Positions 54,421-62,924 of a DNA stretch of 64,000 bases are shown in pieces. The notes beneath the pieces are model-generated. The model had not been told where the DNA came from and made no database searches. It saw nothing but the letters and a program-made list of their open reading frames with translations. Within the stretch, counting starts at the first letter, position 1, and each line of letters starts with the position of its first letter. The stretch is from NCBI RefSeq assembly GCF_037482285.1, contig NZ_JBBEYB010000005.1, positions 1-64,000 of the forward strand. The letters are read 5' to 3'. The translations under genes were made by a program, and so were the position numbers. The stretch comes from Aquabacterium sp029268225 (GTDB lineage: Bacteria; Pseudomonadota; Gammaproteobacteria; Burkholderiales; Burkholderiaceae_C).

Positions 54421-55020
54421 TCAGGCCTTCTTGTCTTCACCAATCAGCAGCTTGGTGTCAGACAGGTACATGTGGGGCGGAATCTCCAGGTTGTCCGGAG
54501 CCGGCTTGTTCTTGAACACGCGACCTGCCAGGTCAAAAGTGGAGCCATGGCAAGGGCACAGGAAGCCGCCCGGCCAGTCGTCTGGCAGCGACGCCTGAGG
54601 GCCTGCCTGGAACTTCGACGAAGGCGAGCAGCCCAGGTGAGTACAGATGCCCACAGCAACCAGCACGTCTTCCTTGATGGAGCGGTGGGTGTTGCGGCAG
54701 TACGCCGGGGTCAACTCCGCGGGCTTGCGAGCGGAATCGGGATCGGCCAGTTGAGGGTCGATCTTCTTGAGCGCAGCGACCTGCTCGGGCGTGCGCTTGA
54801 GAATCCACACGGGCTTGCCGCGCCATTCGACCGTCATCATCTCGCCCGGCTTGAGGGCGCTGATATCAGCCTCAACGGCGGCACCGGCGGCTTTCGCGCG
54901 CTCGGACGGTTGGAAGGTCGAAACGAAGGGGATGGCGGTGGCCACGCCGCCCACGCCACCGGCGGCGCAGGCCATGGTCACCCAGGTCCGACGGCTTTGG
55001 TCCACTGGCTGATTGCTCAT
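54421..55020 (-). CDS. petA: Rieske iron-sulfur subunit of the bc1 complex
   Basis: The 199-residue subunit has an N-terminal twin-arginine signal (QSRRTWVTMA) that stays as a membrane anchor. The [2Fe-2S] ligands are Cys 126 and His 128 (CTHLGC) and Cys 155 and His 158 (CPCHGS), with Cys 131 and Cys 157 forming the expected disulfide. It is exported by the Tat system, whose genes are at 60224-61767. It heads the petABC operon. Confidence 0.97.
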   Translation of the reverse strand: MSNQPVDQSRRTWVTMACAAGGVGGVATAIPFVSTFQPSERAKAAGAAVEADISALKPGEMMTVEWRGKPVWILKRTPEQVAALKKIDPQLADPDSARKPAELTPAYCRNTHRSIKEDVLVAVGICTHLGCSPSSKFQAGPQASLPDDWPGGFLCPCHGSTFDLAGRVFKNKPAPDNLEIPPHMYLSDTKLLIGEDKKA

Positions 55021-55245
55021 GGGTATCCTTAGGGACTGATAGGACGATGACAGAGATATGGGGTCAACCGCATATTCTAACGGAGGTCAAAGGCGCATCT
55101 CGTTCGATCCACAGCAGCACGGTCAAGCGTTCAGCCAGACAGCCTGCTACATTTTTGCAACAAGCTCAGGCGACACTGGCATTTGCGCATGCTCCCGCAG
55201 GCTTTGCCTGCGGATGGAGCCGGCTTTCAACCACAGGAGCAAAAA

Positions 55246-55665
55246 ATGGGTTTCTTCAGCGAGTTCAAGGAATTTGCCGTCAAGGGCAATGTGATGGATT
55301 TGGCCGTCGGGGTCATCATCGGCGGGGCATTCGGCAAGATCGTCGACTCCACCGTCAACGACCTCATCATGCCTCTGGTCGGCAAAGTGGTGGGCGGCCT
55401 GGACTTCAGCAACTACTACATCGCCTTGGCCGGGCAGGATCCAACCTTGCCGCTGGCGGAAGCGAAAAAAGTGGGGGCAGTGTTCGCTTACGGCAACTTT
55501 CTGACGGTCGCCCTGAATTTTGTGATTCTGGCCTTCATCATTTTCTTGATGATCAAACAGATCAATCGCCTCAAGAAGGAAGCCCCCGCTGCACCCGCCG
55601 CCCCGGCCGCCACACCCGAGGACATCGTTTTGCTTCGTGAAATTCGTGACAGTTTGAAAAAGTAA
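55246..55665 (+). CDS. mscL: Large-conductance mechanosensitive channel MscL
   Basis: 139 residues from the ATG at 55246, preceded by AGGAG at 6 bases. The N-terminal helix and TM1 are typical (FFSEFKEFAVKGNVMDLAVGVIIGGAFGKIVDS). TM2 is FLTVALNFVILAFIIFLMIKQINRL, and an Ala/Pro-rich cytoplasmic linker leads to the C-terminal bundle. The pentamer opens on hypo-osmotic shock. It diverges from petA. Confidence 0.97.
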   Translation: MGFFSEFKEFAVKGNVMDLAVGVIIGGAFGKIVDSTVNDLIMPLVGKVVGGLDFSNYYIALAGQDPTLPLAEAKKVGAVFAYGNFLTVALNFVILAFIIFLMIKQINRLKKEAPAAPAAPAATPEDIVLLREIRDSLKK

Positions 55666-55776
55666 GCGACTCATGCAGATCTGCACGGTCACGGATGATC
55701 CCGACTTGCGCACCCGATCTGGTTTCAGGACAGAATCAAGTGTCTTCCTGGCCCTTTCGGGCTGCATGATTTTGAA

Positions 55777-58215
55777 TTGGATGGTTTCGTGATCGACCCA
55801 CGCCTTGACGCTGTGCTGACGCAGGCACTCGGACGCCTCCGAGTTGCCGTCTCGGGCGTGCTCGATCAAGCCGTTTTGCAAATGAGCGCCCAGGCCACGG
55901 CCAGCACCAGCAATCTGCAGCGGCAGTTGCTGATGTCCGCTGATCGCGAGTTGCGTTTGAAGTCGGGGCGCCTGCTGCAGTGCTTCGATCGTGAGCTGAA
56001 GGCACTGGTGGAGAACTGCCTTCAGAACACAGACACGCGTGCGAACAGTTTGGCCAACACTGACTGGGCCTCGCTCTCTCTGGTCGATAACGCTCAGGTC
56101 GAACGTGATGTGCAGGCCGACCGCCTGGCACTGGCCCTGATGCCCGCTTGCGAGCGCCCACTCGAGGCCGTGAGCAGCTACATGGCTGCCTTGCTCGAAG
56201 ATCCAAATCCAGAGCGCAACCCGCTGCGGCCGAAATTGGTGACCAAGGCGCTGCTTGACAGCCTGGTCCAACTCGGTATCGAAGAGAACGTGGTCAACGC
56301 CATCGCTGGACAGCTGCCTGCCCTGTTGGGCGCGGCGCTCTCGACCAGTTACGAGCAGATGAGCATCGACATGCGTGGTCATGGGCTCCAGCCCATGGGC
56401 ATGTCCTTGCAAAAATCCCGCAACTCTTCAGCCATGCCGCTCGGAGCGGATGCGCGAAGAACCGAGCCAGCGCCACTCACAGGCGGGGAAAGAACCCAAC
56501 CGGCCCCGATCTCCACCCCGAATCCACAGCACGCTCGGGCCGCACAGGCTTTGGGAGAGATGTTCGGCATGCCCCTGCCATCCGGGCAGGGCGCACTCGA
56601 CGAGGTCGTTTCAAACAGCGTGGCCGGCGGCGCCCCGCTGAACGTGGATTTCCAGAACCTGCTGCGACAGATCAGCCGTCAGGCTGGCGAAATTGGCCAG
56701 GAAGCCATGGCTGCAGCAGGACTCAGCCTGGGCAGCGATCAGCAGGATGCCGGGAACCGGACACCTGGTTTCGCCGGCCCACTCATGGCCATCAACCAGA
56801 TCCGCGCCAACCGGGATGAGCTGATTCGCGCCAGCGGTGGGGCCGCGCTCGACAAGATGGTCATCGACATCGTGGCCGCTTTGTTCGATCAGGTCTTGTC
56901 TGACCCGAAGGTGGCGCCAGAGATGGCGCGCCAGATTGCCCGTCTGCAGATGCCCGTGCTGCGTGTGGCGCTGGGCGACATGAATTTCTTCAACTCACGC
57001 AAGCACCCGGTTCGGCGCTTCGTGAACCGCATCGCCTCCCTGTCCGCATCGTTCGAAGACTACACGCAGGGGCCCGGTGCGGACTGTTTGGCCCGCATCA
57101 CCCATCTGGTCAATGACATCGTCGATGGCGATTTCGACCGCATGGATCTCTACGAGACCAAGTTGCGTGAACTGGAAGCGTTCATCGAAGCCGAAACGGC
57201 GCAAGATGCAGCCGATAACGCCGATGTGGCGGCGCTGCTGAGCGCCAAAGAAGCCGATCTGCGGGTGCAACAGCGCTACATGCAGATCATGCAGCGTGAG
57301 CTGCTTGACGTGGAACTGCCAGACTTCCTGCGCGACTTCCTCTCGCAGGTCTGGAGCCGAGTTCAGGTCGTGGCCGCCACACGCGATGGCGCGGACTCTG
57401 CTCTCGCCCAGCGCATGAAGGCCGCCGGCCGTGAATTGGCCATGAGTGTGCAGCCCAAGGGCCACCCCAAGCTGCGACAGGCCTTCTTGCTCAAGTTGCC
57501 GTCGTTGATGAAGGACATCAACGAGGGCCTGGCCCTGATTCAGCACCCCGAACCTGCGAAACAGGCTTTTTTCGCGGAGTTGCTGCCGGCCCATGCGGCC
57601 TGCTTGAAGGCCGCGCCCACCCACGATCTGACTCAGCGCCTGCTGGAGCAACGCCTCAAGCAAGTTGAGAGCATTGCCATCCCCACGCGCGAAGAAACGG
57701 CCGGGGACTCGATGCCCACGCCGCTGGACAGCCTGCAGTCCGACACCAGCCTGATGAGCACATCGGCGTTCACAGCGGAAGAGATCAAGCAATCGGGCTT
57801 CATCCCGGAAACGGCCCTGGACAGCGGCAGTCTGGACATCAACCTGGACCTGGCAAGCCCGCAACCCGAGACGGACCCGACGCTGGGTGAACTCGACATC
57901 AATCTCGACACCCCGCCTCCGCCCGCAGCTGGCCTGCAATTGGTGCACCACATTCAGAAGGGGACGCCGTACCACATGATCATGCAGGGCAAGTGGCAGA
58001 AGGTGCGTCTGACCTGGGTGAGCGAGGGTCGGACCTTCTTCATCTTCAACACCGGCCACCTGCACAAACAGACGATTTCCTTGACAGGTCGCACTTTGGC
58101 CAAGATGTGCGAAACCGGCCGATTCAAGGCTTTCGAGCAAGCCGAATTGATCGAACGCGCCACTGTGCGTGCACGCAAACAACTGGCCGCCTTGAGCGCC
58201 AGCACAGCACATTGA
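55777..58215 (+). CDS. DUF1631 family protein
   Basis: The about 812-residue cytoplasmic-looking protein starts at a TTG at 55777 or a GTG at 55789. It is mostly helical, with the family segments DKMVIDIVAALFDQVLSDPKVAPEMARQIARLQMPVLRVAL and RRFVNRIASLSASFEDY (cited in part). A linker rich in acidic residues carries two LDINLD repeats, followed by a C-terminal small domain (MIMQGKWQKVRLTWVSEGRTFFIF) that resembles a PilZ-like fold. The biochemical role is unknown. Confidence 0.85.
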   Translation: MDGFVIDPRLDAVLTQALGRLRVAVSGVLDQAVLQMSAQATASTSNLQRQLLMSADRELRLKSGRLLQCFDRELKALVENCLQNTDTRANSLANTDWASLSLVDNAQVERDVQADRLALALMPACERPLEAVSSYMAALLEDPNPERNPLRPKLVTKALLDSLVQLGIEENVVNAIAGQLPALLGAALSTSYEQMSIDMRGHGLQPMGMSLQKSRNSSAMPLGADARRTEPAPLTGGERTQPAPISTPNPQHARAAQALGEMFGMPLPSGQGALDEVVSNSVAGGAPLNVDFQNLLRQISRQAGEIGQEAMAAAGLSLGSDQQDAGNRTPGFAGPLMAINQIRANRDELIRASGGAALDKMVIDIVAALFDQVLSDPKVAPEMARQIARLQMPVLRVALGDMNFFNSRKHPVRRFVNRIASLSASFEDYTQGPGADCLARITHLVNDIVDGDFDRMDLYETKLRELEAFIEAETAQDAADNADVAALLSAKEADLRVQQRYMQIMQRELLDVELPDFLRDFLSQVWSRVQVVAATRDGADSALAQRMKAAGRELAMSVQPKGHPKLRQAFLLKLPSLMKDINEGLALIQHPEPAKQAFFAELLPAHAACLKAAPTHDLTQRLLEQRLKQVESIAIPTREETAGDSMPTPLDSLQSDTSLMSTSAFTAEEIKQSGFIPETALDSGSLDINLDLASPQPETDPTLGELDINLDTPPPPAAGLQLVHHIQKGTPYHMIMQGKWQKVRLTWVSEGRTFFIFNTGHLHKQTISLTGRTLAKMCETGRFKAFEQAELIERATVRARKQLAALSASTAH

Positions 58216-58266
58216 CGCAGATTTGACGGCCAATGTGGCCTTAAGGCATGTGACAAGGCCGGCGCG

Positions 58267-59352
58267 TCACGCCTTGCGACCGGCCACCAAGGCTCGGGCC
58301 ATGCTGGCCGCTGCAGCCAGACTGGAAGGATCCGCCCTGCCACTACCGGCCAGATCAAAAGCGGTGCCGTGATCAGGACTGGTGCGCACAAAGGGCAACC
58401 CCAATGTCACGTTGACGCCTTGATCAAGTCCCAGATACTTGACGGGAATCAGCCCCTGATCATGGTACATGGCCACCACCACATCGAACTCTCCAGGGTG
58501 CTCAGGCGGTGCGTGTCGGGCACGCATGAACACGGTATCGGGCGCCAGCGGCCCGATCGCCTCAATACCCTCCCGACGCGCCGCTTCGATGGCGGGCCCG
58601 ATGATGCGTAACTCCTCATCGCCGAACAAGCCCCCCTCACCTGCATGCGGATTGAGCCCCGCCACGGCAATGCGCGGCCGAGCCTGCCCCCACAGGGCCG
58701 CGCTGCGATGCGTGATGCGCAAGGTCTCCAGCACGCTGTCGAATGTGACCTGCTCAATGGCCTGACGCAAGGACACATGGATGGTGACCAGCACCGTCTT
58801 GAGTTGGTCATTGGCCAGCATCATGCGCACGGGCGCAGGGGGATGGCCAGCAGGACTGCCTTCGGCCTGCAAGAGCTCGGTATGCCCGGGATAGGGTTCA
58901 CCCGCCATGGCCAAGGCCTCCTTGTGCAACGGCGCCGTCACCATGCCTGCCACCTCACCCACCTGGGCCAGGCGCACGGCTTCACGGATGCAGGCCGCAG
59001 CGGCCCGGCCTGCGCGCTCGTCCACCCGCCCCACAGGGGCGTCCAACAGGTCGTCAGGCAGTCCAGGAGGCACCCAGACACCCAGCTCGCTCTCAGCCAA
59101 AGCCTGAACGTCACGCAACGCGCTGAGCACCCGTACCGTGGGCCGCCTGTCAGGGGGCATCCAACTCACAGCACGGGCCATGACACGAGGACATCCGACG
59201 ACCACCCACTGACGTCCATCGGGCCACCATCGGGCAATGATCTCTGGACCGATGCCGCAGGCATCTCCCATGGTGACAGCCATCAGGTCGGTGGTTGTGG
59301 GGGCGGAAGCGGTCACCAAAGAATATCCTTCATGCGGTCTTGACATGAACAT
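58267..59352 (-). CDS. pdxA: 4-hydroxythreonine-4-phosphate dehydrogenase
   Basis: The 361-residue enzyme of pyridoxal-phosphate synthesis oxidises 4-phosphohydroxy-threonine using NAD and a divalent metal. It shows AVTMGDACGIGPEI, PGHTELL, NPHAGEGGLFGDEE and MYHDQGLIPVK, which hold the metal-binding histidines. The ATG at 59352 has GAGGT 6 bases upstream. The sequence begins with a 20-residue extension relative to E. coli. It is divergent from hisI. Confidence 0.95.
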   Translation of the reverse strand: MFMSRPHEGYSLVTASAPTTTDLMAVTMGDACGIGPEIIARWWPDGRQWVVVGCPRVMARAVSWMPPDRRPTVRVLSALRDVQALAESELGVWVPPGLPDDLLDAPVGRVDERAGRAAAACIREAVRLAQVGEVAGMVTAPLHKEALAMAGEPYPGHTELLQAEGSPAGHPPAPVRMMLANDQLKTVLVTIHVSLRQAIEQVTFDSVLETLRITHRSAALWGQARPRIAVAGLNPHAGEGGLFGDEELRIIGPAIEAARREGIEAIGPLAPDTVFMRARHAPPEHPGEFDVVVAMYHDQGLIPVKYLGLDQGVNVTLGLPFVRTSPDHGTAFDLAGSGRADPSSLAAAASMARALVAGRKA

Positions 59353-59412
59353 ATTGTGACCTCAGCTATGGGATCAACGCCTCGCTGGCTTGCCGATTGC
59401 TACACTCCCGTC

Positions 59413-59802
59413 ATGAATTGGCTCGATGAGATACGCTGGGATGACAACGGTCTGGTGCCGGTCATTGCCCAGGAGGACAGCACCGGTGACGTGCTGATGT
59501 TTGCCTGGATGAACCGGGAAGCCTTGGCGTTGACGGCCGAACGGGGTGAGGCGGTGTATTGGAGTCGCTCCCGTAAGCGCCTGTGGCACAAGGGTGAAGA
59601 ATCAGGTCACATTCAGAAGGTGCACGCCATACGCATCGATTGTGACAACGATGTGGTGCTGTTGCGCATCACACAACTGGGTCATGAACCCGGCATTGCC
59701 TGTCACACTGGCCGTCACAGTTGTTTCTTTCAAAAATATGAGAATGGCAAATGGGTTGCTGTCGACCCAGTTCTCAAAGATCCCGAACACATCTACAAAT
59801 GA
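59413..59802 (+). CDS. hisI: Phosphoribosyl-AMP cyclohydrolase
   Basis: The 129-residue enzyme carries out the third step of histidine synthesis, opening the purine ring of PR-AMP. It shows VLMFAWMNREAL, WSRSRKRLWHKGEESGHIQ and the metal-binding end IDCDNDVVLL then CHTGRHSCFF. The stop overlaps hisE by 4 bases. It is separate from hisE, unlike the enterobacterial HisIE fusion. hisF is not upstream here. Confidence 0.97.
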   Translation: MNWLDEIRWDDNGLVPVIAQEDSTGDVLMFAWMNREALALTAERGEAVYWSRSRKRLWHKGEESGHIQKVHAIRIDCDNDVVLLRITQLGHEPGIACHTGRHSCFFQKYENGKWVAVDPVLKDPEHIYK

Positions 59803-60179
59803 GCGATTCCCTGGACACCTTGGACGTGTTGAGCCGCTTGGCCAGCGTCATTGAGTCACGCAAAGGCGCTGACCCGGACCAAAGCTATGTGGCCCGACTG
59901 TTCCACAAGGGTACCGACACGGTGCTCAAGAAGGTCGGAGAAGAAGCCACCGAAACGGTCATGGCGGGCAAAGACATGGCCGCCGAACCCAGCGAGGCCC
60001 ATCGCAAGGCCCTGGTGGGAGAGTTTGCCGATCTGTGGTTTCATTCCATGGTGGCCATGGCACATCTGGGTTTGAACCCGCGAGATGTGGTGGGAGAACT
60101 GGCACGCCGTGAGGGTTTGTCGGGTCTGGAAGAATTTGCATCGCGCAGCAAGCCAGCCTCAGGCCCGCAAGGCGCCTGA
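59799..60179 (+). CDS. hisE: Phosphoribosyl-ATP diphosphatase
   Basis: The 126-residue MazG-like enzyme removes pyrophosphate from PR-ATP, the second step of histidine synthesis. The family motif is ESRKGADPDQSYVARLFHKG then KKVGEEATETVMAGKD, with acidic Mg-binding residues and EFADLWFHSMVAMAHLGL. The ATG lies within the hisI stop overlap. tatA follows after 44 bp. Confidence 0.97.
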   Translation: MSDSLDTLDVLSRLASVIESRKGADPDQSYVARLFHKGTDTVLKKVGEEATETVMAGKDMAAEPSEAHRKALVGEFADLWFHSMVAMAHLGLNPRDVVGELARREGLSGLEEFASRSKPASGPQGA

Positions 60180-60223
60180 TTCGCGTTTTTACTCGGGGTC
60201 CCCCCTTTTTCACGGAGTACATC

Positions 60224-60454
60224 ATGGGTTCTTTCAGCATCTGGCACTGGTTGATCGTGCTGGCCATCGTCGTTCTGGTGTTCGGCACCAAGAAACTCAA
60301 GAACATCGGCGGCGACCTGGGCGCCGCGGTCAAGGGCTTCAAGGACGGCATGCGTGACGGCACCGCCAGCGAGTCCACCGACCCGCAAAAGGTCACCAAC
60401 GCCACCCGCAACGACGCCAACACCGTCGACGTCGAAACCAAGACCAAGTCCTGA
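60224..60454 (+). CDS. tatA: Sec-independent translocase subunit TatA
   Basis: This 76-residue subunit has one N-terminal membrane span (IWHWLIVLAIVVLVFG) followed by the FGTKKLKNIGGDLGAAVKGF amphipathic helix and an acidic, unstructured tail. It oligomerises to form the Tat transport pathway for folded proteins. tatB follows after 38 bp. Confidence 0.96.
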   Translation: MGSFSIWHWLIVLAIVVLVFGTKKLKNIGGDLGAAVKGFKDGMRDGTASESTDPQKVTNATRNDANTVDVETKTKS

Positions 60455-60492
60455 TGGGTTCGCCCCGCCGGCTACCTGGAGTGGCCTGATCC

Positions 60493-60969
60493 ATGATTGA
60501 TTTTGGTATCGACAAACTGGCTCTGATCGGGGCCGTGGCCCTGATCGTGATCGGCCCGGAGAAGCTGCCCAAGGTCGCCCGCACGGTCGGGCTGCTTCTG
60601 GGCAAGGCGCAACGCTACCTGTCCGAGGTCAAGAGCGAGGTCAACCGCTCCATCGAGCTGGAAGAGCTGAAGAAGGCCAAAGCCGGCCTGGAAGAGGCTG
60701 CCCGAGACATTGGCCAGAGCGTGTCGGCAGGTTTGCAAGAGGCAGGCGATGCCCTGAGCGAGCAGGACCAGCTCACTGCCGCCAGCTTTTATGACGAGCA
60801 GCCCTACTACAGCAGTGGCAAGCCGGTGCGCAAGAACTGGCGCCTGAAGCGGGGCGCGATGCCGCTTTGGTACAAGCAGCAACATGGCATTCGGCGTCAT
60901 GTGCAGTCCGGCGCTGCGCGTGTGGCACGTTTTCGCCCTTCGGTGGCCTCCAAGCCACGACAACACTGA
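60493..60969 (+). CDS. tatB: Sec-independent translocase subunit TatB
   Basis: The 158-residue protein has a single N-terminal span (MIDFGIDKLALIGAVALIVIGPEKLP) with the conserved Glu-rich start and GPEKLP hinge. A long amphipathic helix with charged heptads and a variable tail follow. It binds twin-arginine signals with TatC. The start is an ATG 13 bp after the tatA-distal intergenic GGAG-like sequence (TACCTGGAGTGG). Confidence 0.95.
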   Translation: MIDFGIDKLALIGAVALIVIGPEKLPKVARTVGLLLGKAQRYLSEVKSEVNRSIELEELKKAKAGLEEAARDIGQSVSAGLQEAGDALSEQDQLTAASFYDEQPYYSSGKPVRKNWRLKRGAMPLWYKQQHGIRRHVQSGAARVARFRPSVASKPRQH

Positions 60970-60975
60970 CACCCC

Positions 60976-61767
60976 GTGAGCGATCCCAAACCCAATCCAG
61001 ACGAGCTGGATGGCTCCGAGCAGCCCTTTGTCTCCCATCTGATCGAGCTGCGCGATCGGCTCATTCGCGCCGTGATCGCCATCGCGGTGGCGTTCGCGGT
61101 TCTGGCCATCTACCCATCGCCATCAGGTCTGTATGACCTCCTCGCGATGCCATTGGTGGAGCATCTGCCCAAAGGTGCCACGCTGATTGCCACCAACCCG
61201 ATCTCGCCCTTCATGGTGCCGGTGAAGGTGACCATGCTGGCCGCTTTCATGCTGGCGTTGCCGGTGGTGCTGTACCAGATCTGGGCCTTTGTCGCGCCCG
61301 GCCTCTACACACATGAAAAGAAGCTGGTGCTGCCGTTGATCGTGTCGAGCACCTTGCTGTTCTTCATCGGTGTGGCGTTTTGCTACTTCTTCGTTTTTGG
61401 CAAGGTGTTCACCTTCATCCAGAGCTTCGCGCCCAAGAGCATCACCGCTGCACCAGACATCGAGGCTTACCTGAGCTTCGTGCTCAACATGTTCCTGGCC
61501 TTTGGTGCAGCCTTCGAAGTGCCCGTGGTGTTGGTGATCCTGACCCGCATGGGCATCGTGTCGATTCAGAAGCTCAAGGACTTTCGCAGCTACTTCATCG
61601 TGATCGCTTTCGTGATTGCCGCCGTGGTGACCCCGCCAGACGTGGTGTCTCAACTGGCTCTGGCCATCCCGATGTGCCTGCTGTACGAGGTGGGCATCTG
61701 GGCAGCACAACTGTTCGTCAAGCACACCAAAGCACCTGACAGTGACGCCTCCTCCACCGCGAATTGA
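60976..61767 (+). CDS. tatC: Sec-independent translocase subunit TatC
   Basis: The 263-residue receptor subunit starts at a GTG 6 bp after tatB. It has six membrane spans, the N-terminal motif SEQPFVSHLIELRDRLIR and the periplasmic loop ALPVVLYQIWAFVAPGLYTHEK. It recognises twin-arginine signal peptides. A clear client in the same window is the Rieske protein. Confidence 0.96.
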   Translation: MSDPKPNPDELDGSEQPFVSHLIELRDRLIRAVIAIAVAFAVLAIYPSPSGLYDLLAMPLVEHLPKGATLIATNPISPFMVPVKVTMLAAFMLALPVVLYQIWAFVAPGLYTHEKKLVLPLIVSSTLLFFIGVAFCYFFVFGKVFTFIQSFAPKSITAAPDIEAYLSFVLNMFLAFGAAFEVPVVLVILTRMGIVSIQKLKDFRSYFIVIAFVIAAVVTPPDVVSQLALAIPMCLLYEVGIWAAQLFVKHTKAPDSDASSTAN

Positions 61768-61810
61768 AGGCGACCCGCATCCGTATCGGATGCGAGGAGC
61801 TGACATAGAC

Positions 61811-61832
61811 AAGGCCCGCAGATGCGGGCCTT
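61811..61832 (+). terminator. Intrinsic terminator after tatC
   Basis: AAGGCCCGCA (61811-61820) pairs perfectly with TGCGGGCCTT (61823-61832) and is followed by TGTTCTCTG. It ends the hisI-hisE-tatABC transcript and also separates it from the convergent PEP-CTERM gene. Confidence 0.88.
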
Positions 61833-61878
61833 TGTTCTCTGTGGATCATGCCGGCAGTGCGCGCCGACGAATCCCACT

Positions 61879-62673
61879 TTACGCCTGAGCCTGCGGGCGA
61901 CGGCGAGCCCATCCGGCCCCAGCCAGGGCCAAGCCCACCAATGCCAAACCGGCAGGCTCCGGCACGGACAAGGGCTCGGTGGAAATGGCCAGACCAAAGA
62001 TCAGGTTGTTGCTCTGACCTTCCACGGTGGTGAAACCCAGGCAGTTGGCTGCGGCCCCCGCAGCGGCACAGACGCTGGCATCCAGCGTTTGGAGTTGCCC
62101 CGTGCCGCCGATGGGGAAGGCATTGACGTAGTAGAAGTACCCGTCATAGTCGAACCCTTCGTTGAGCAAGCCACTGGTGAGCACGAAGATGTCGTTACAG
62201 GGGATCGGACTGGTGGCCACCTCACAACTGTTGTCGTTGGACGTTTCCAGAAACTGGATGGCGTAGTCGATGGTGGGCAACGGGAAGCCCGGCGCGACAG
62301 GAACCAGGGGCGTCAAGGACAGCGACACGGTCAGTTGCGCAGTTTGCAACGACGTCCCCTGGATCGGGTTGTTGTTGTGAGTCAGGGTCAAAGTCTGAAC
62401 AATGTTGGCGGCAGGAGGCACACCAGCGCCCACGTAGGTGTCCACACTGAGGTTCGGCGCTGGGTTTGTGATGACCAGAGAACTTTGCCCAGACCCGGTC
62501 GACGTTCCCCACCGCAGGCGCGTATCGGCCTCATCCCTGATGACGCCCGCCGGCCCCTGCGCGGTCCAGGTGCCGGCGATGTCGACCTCCCAGGTCTCCA
62601 CCATCGCCGCGCTGGCTTGCGCGCCCATCATCAAGGCGGCAGCGGCGATCAGGGTTGTTTTCAAGTGCTTCAT
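61879..62673 (-). CDS. PEP-CTERM surface protein (THxN type)
   Basis: 264 residues from MKHLKTTLIAAAALMMGAQASA at 62673, a signal peptide with GAGG 6 bases upstream. The C-terminal sorting tag is VPEPAGLALVGLALAGAGWARRR: a PEP motif, one membrane span and an arginine cluster, recognised by an exosortase. The mature part has a TLTHNNNP motif typical of a THxN PEP-CTERM family and four cysteines. It would be exported and processed to the cell surface or extracellular matrix. The exosortase is not in the window. Confidence 0.92.
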   Translation of the reverse strand: MKHLKTTLIAAAALMMGAQASAAMVETWEVDIAGTWTAQGPAGVIRDEADTRLRWGTSTGSGQSSLVITNPAPNLSVDTYVGAGVPPAANIVQTLTLTHNNNPIQGTSLQTAQLTVSLSLTPLVPVAPGFPLPTIDYAIQFLETSNDNSCEVATSPIPCNDIFVLTSGLLNEGFDYDGYFYYVNAFPIGGTGQLQTLDASVCAAAGAAANCLGFTTVEGQSNNLIFGLAISTEPLSVPEPAGLALVGLALAGAGWARRRPQAQA

Positions 62674-62703
62674 GTTCAACCTCATCTGAAAGTGTGTGAA
62701 CCC

Positions 62704-62724
62704 GCGCATCGTTGGGCGATGCGC
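62704..62724 (-). promoter_or_regulatory. Hairpin upstream of the PEP-CTERM gene
   Basis: GCGCATCG (62704-62711) pairs perfectly with CGATGCGC (62717-62724) around a 5-nt loop, 31 bp before the start codon on the minus strand. There is no T tract. It could be part of the 5' untranslated region or a palindromic operator; neither is proven. Confidence 0.35.
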
Positions 62725-62924
62725 CCCGTGCATGGGTCAATGACTCGCCCCGCACACACACTCCCGCATAAAGCGTGCCCAAGGTCAGGCATGCATGCAA
62801 GTGGTTGATTCAAAAAGACTTCTCAAACCGACACTGCAAAGTGACTAACGCCGATGTCAAATATTCCAACAGTTTGTTACCTCGCCCATTGCACCAGATG
62901 GAAATCACAGACGCCAGGCTGAGG

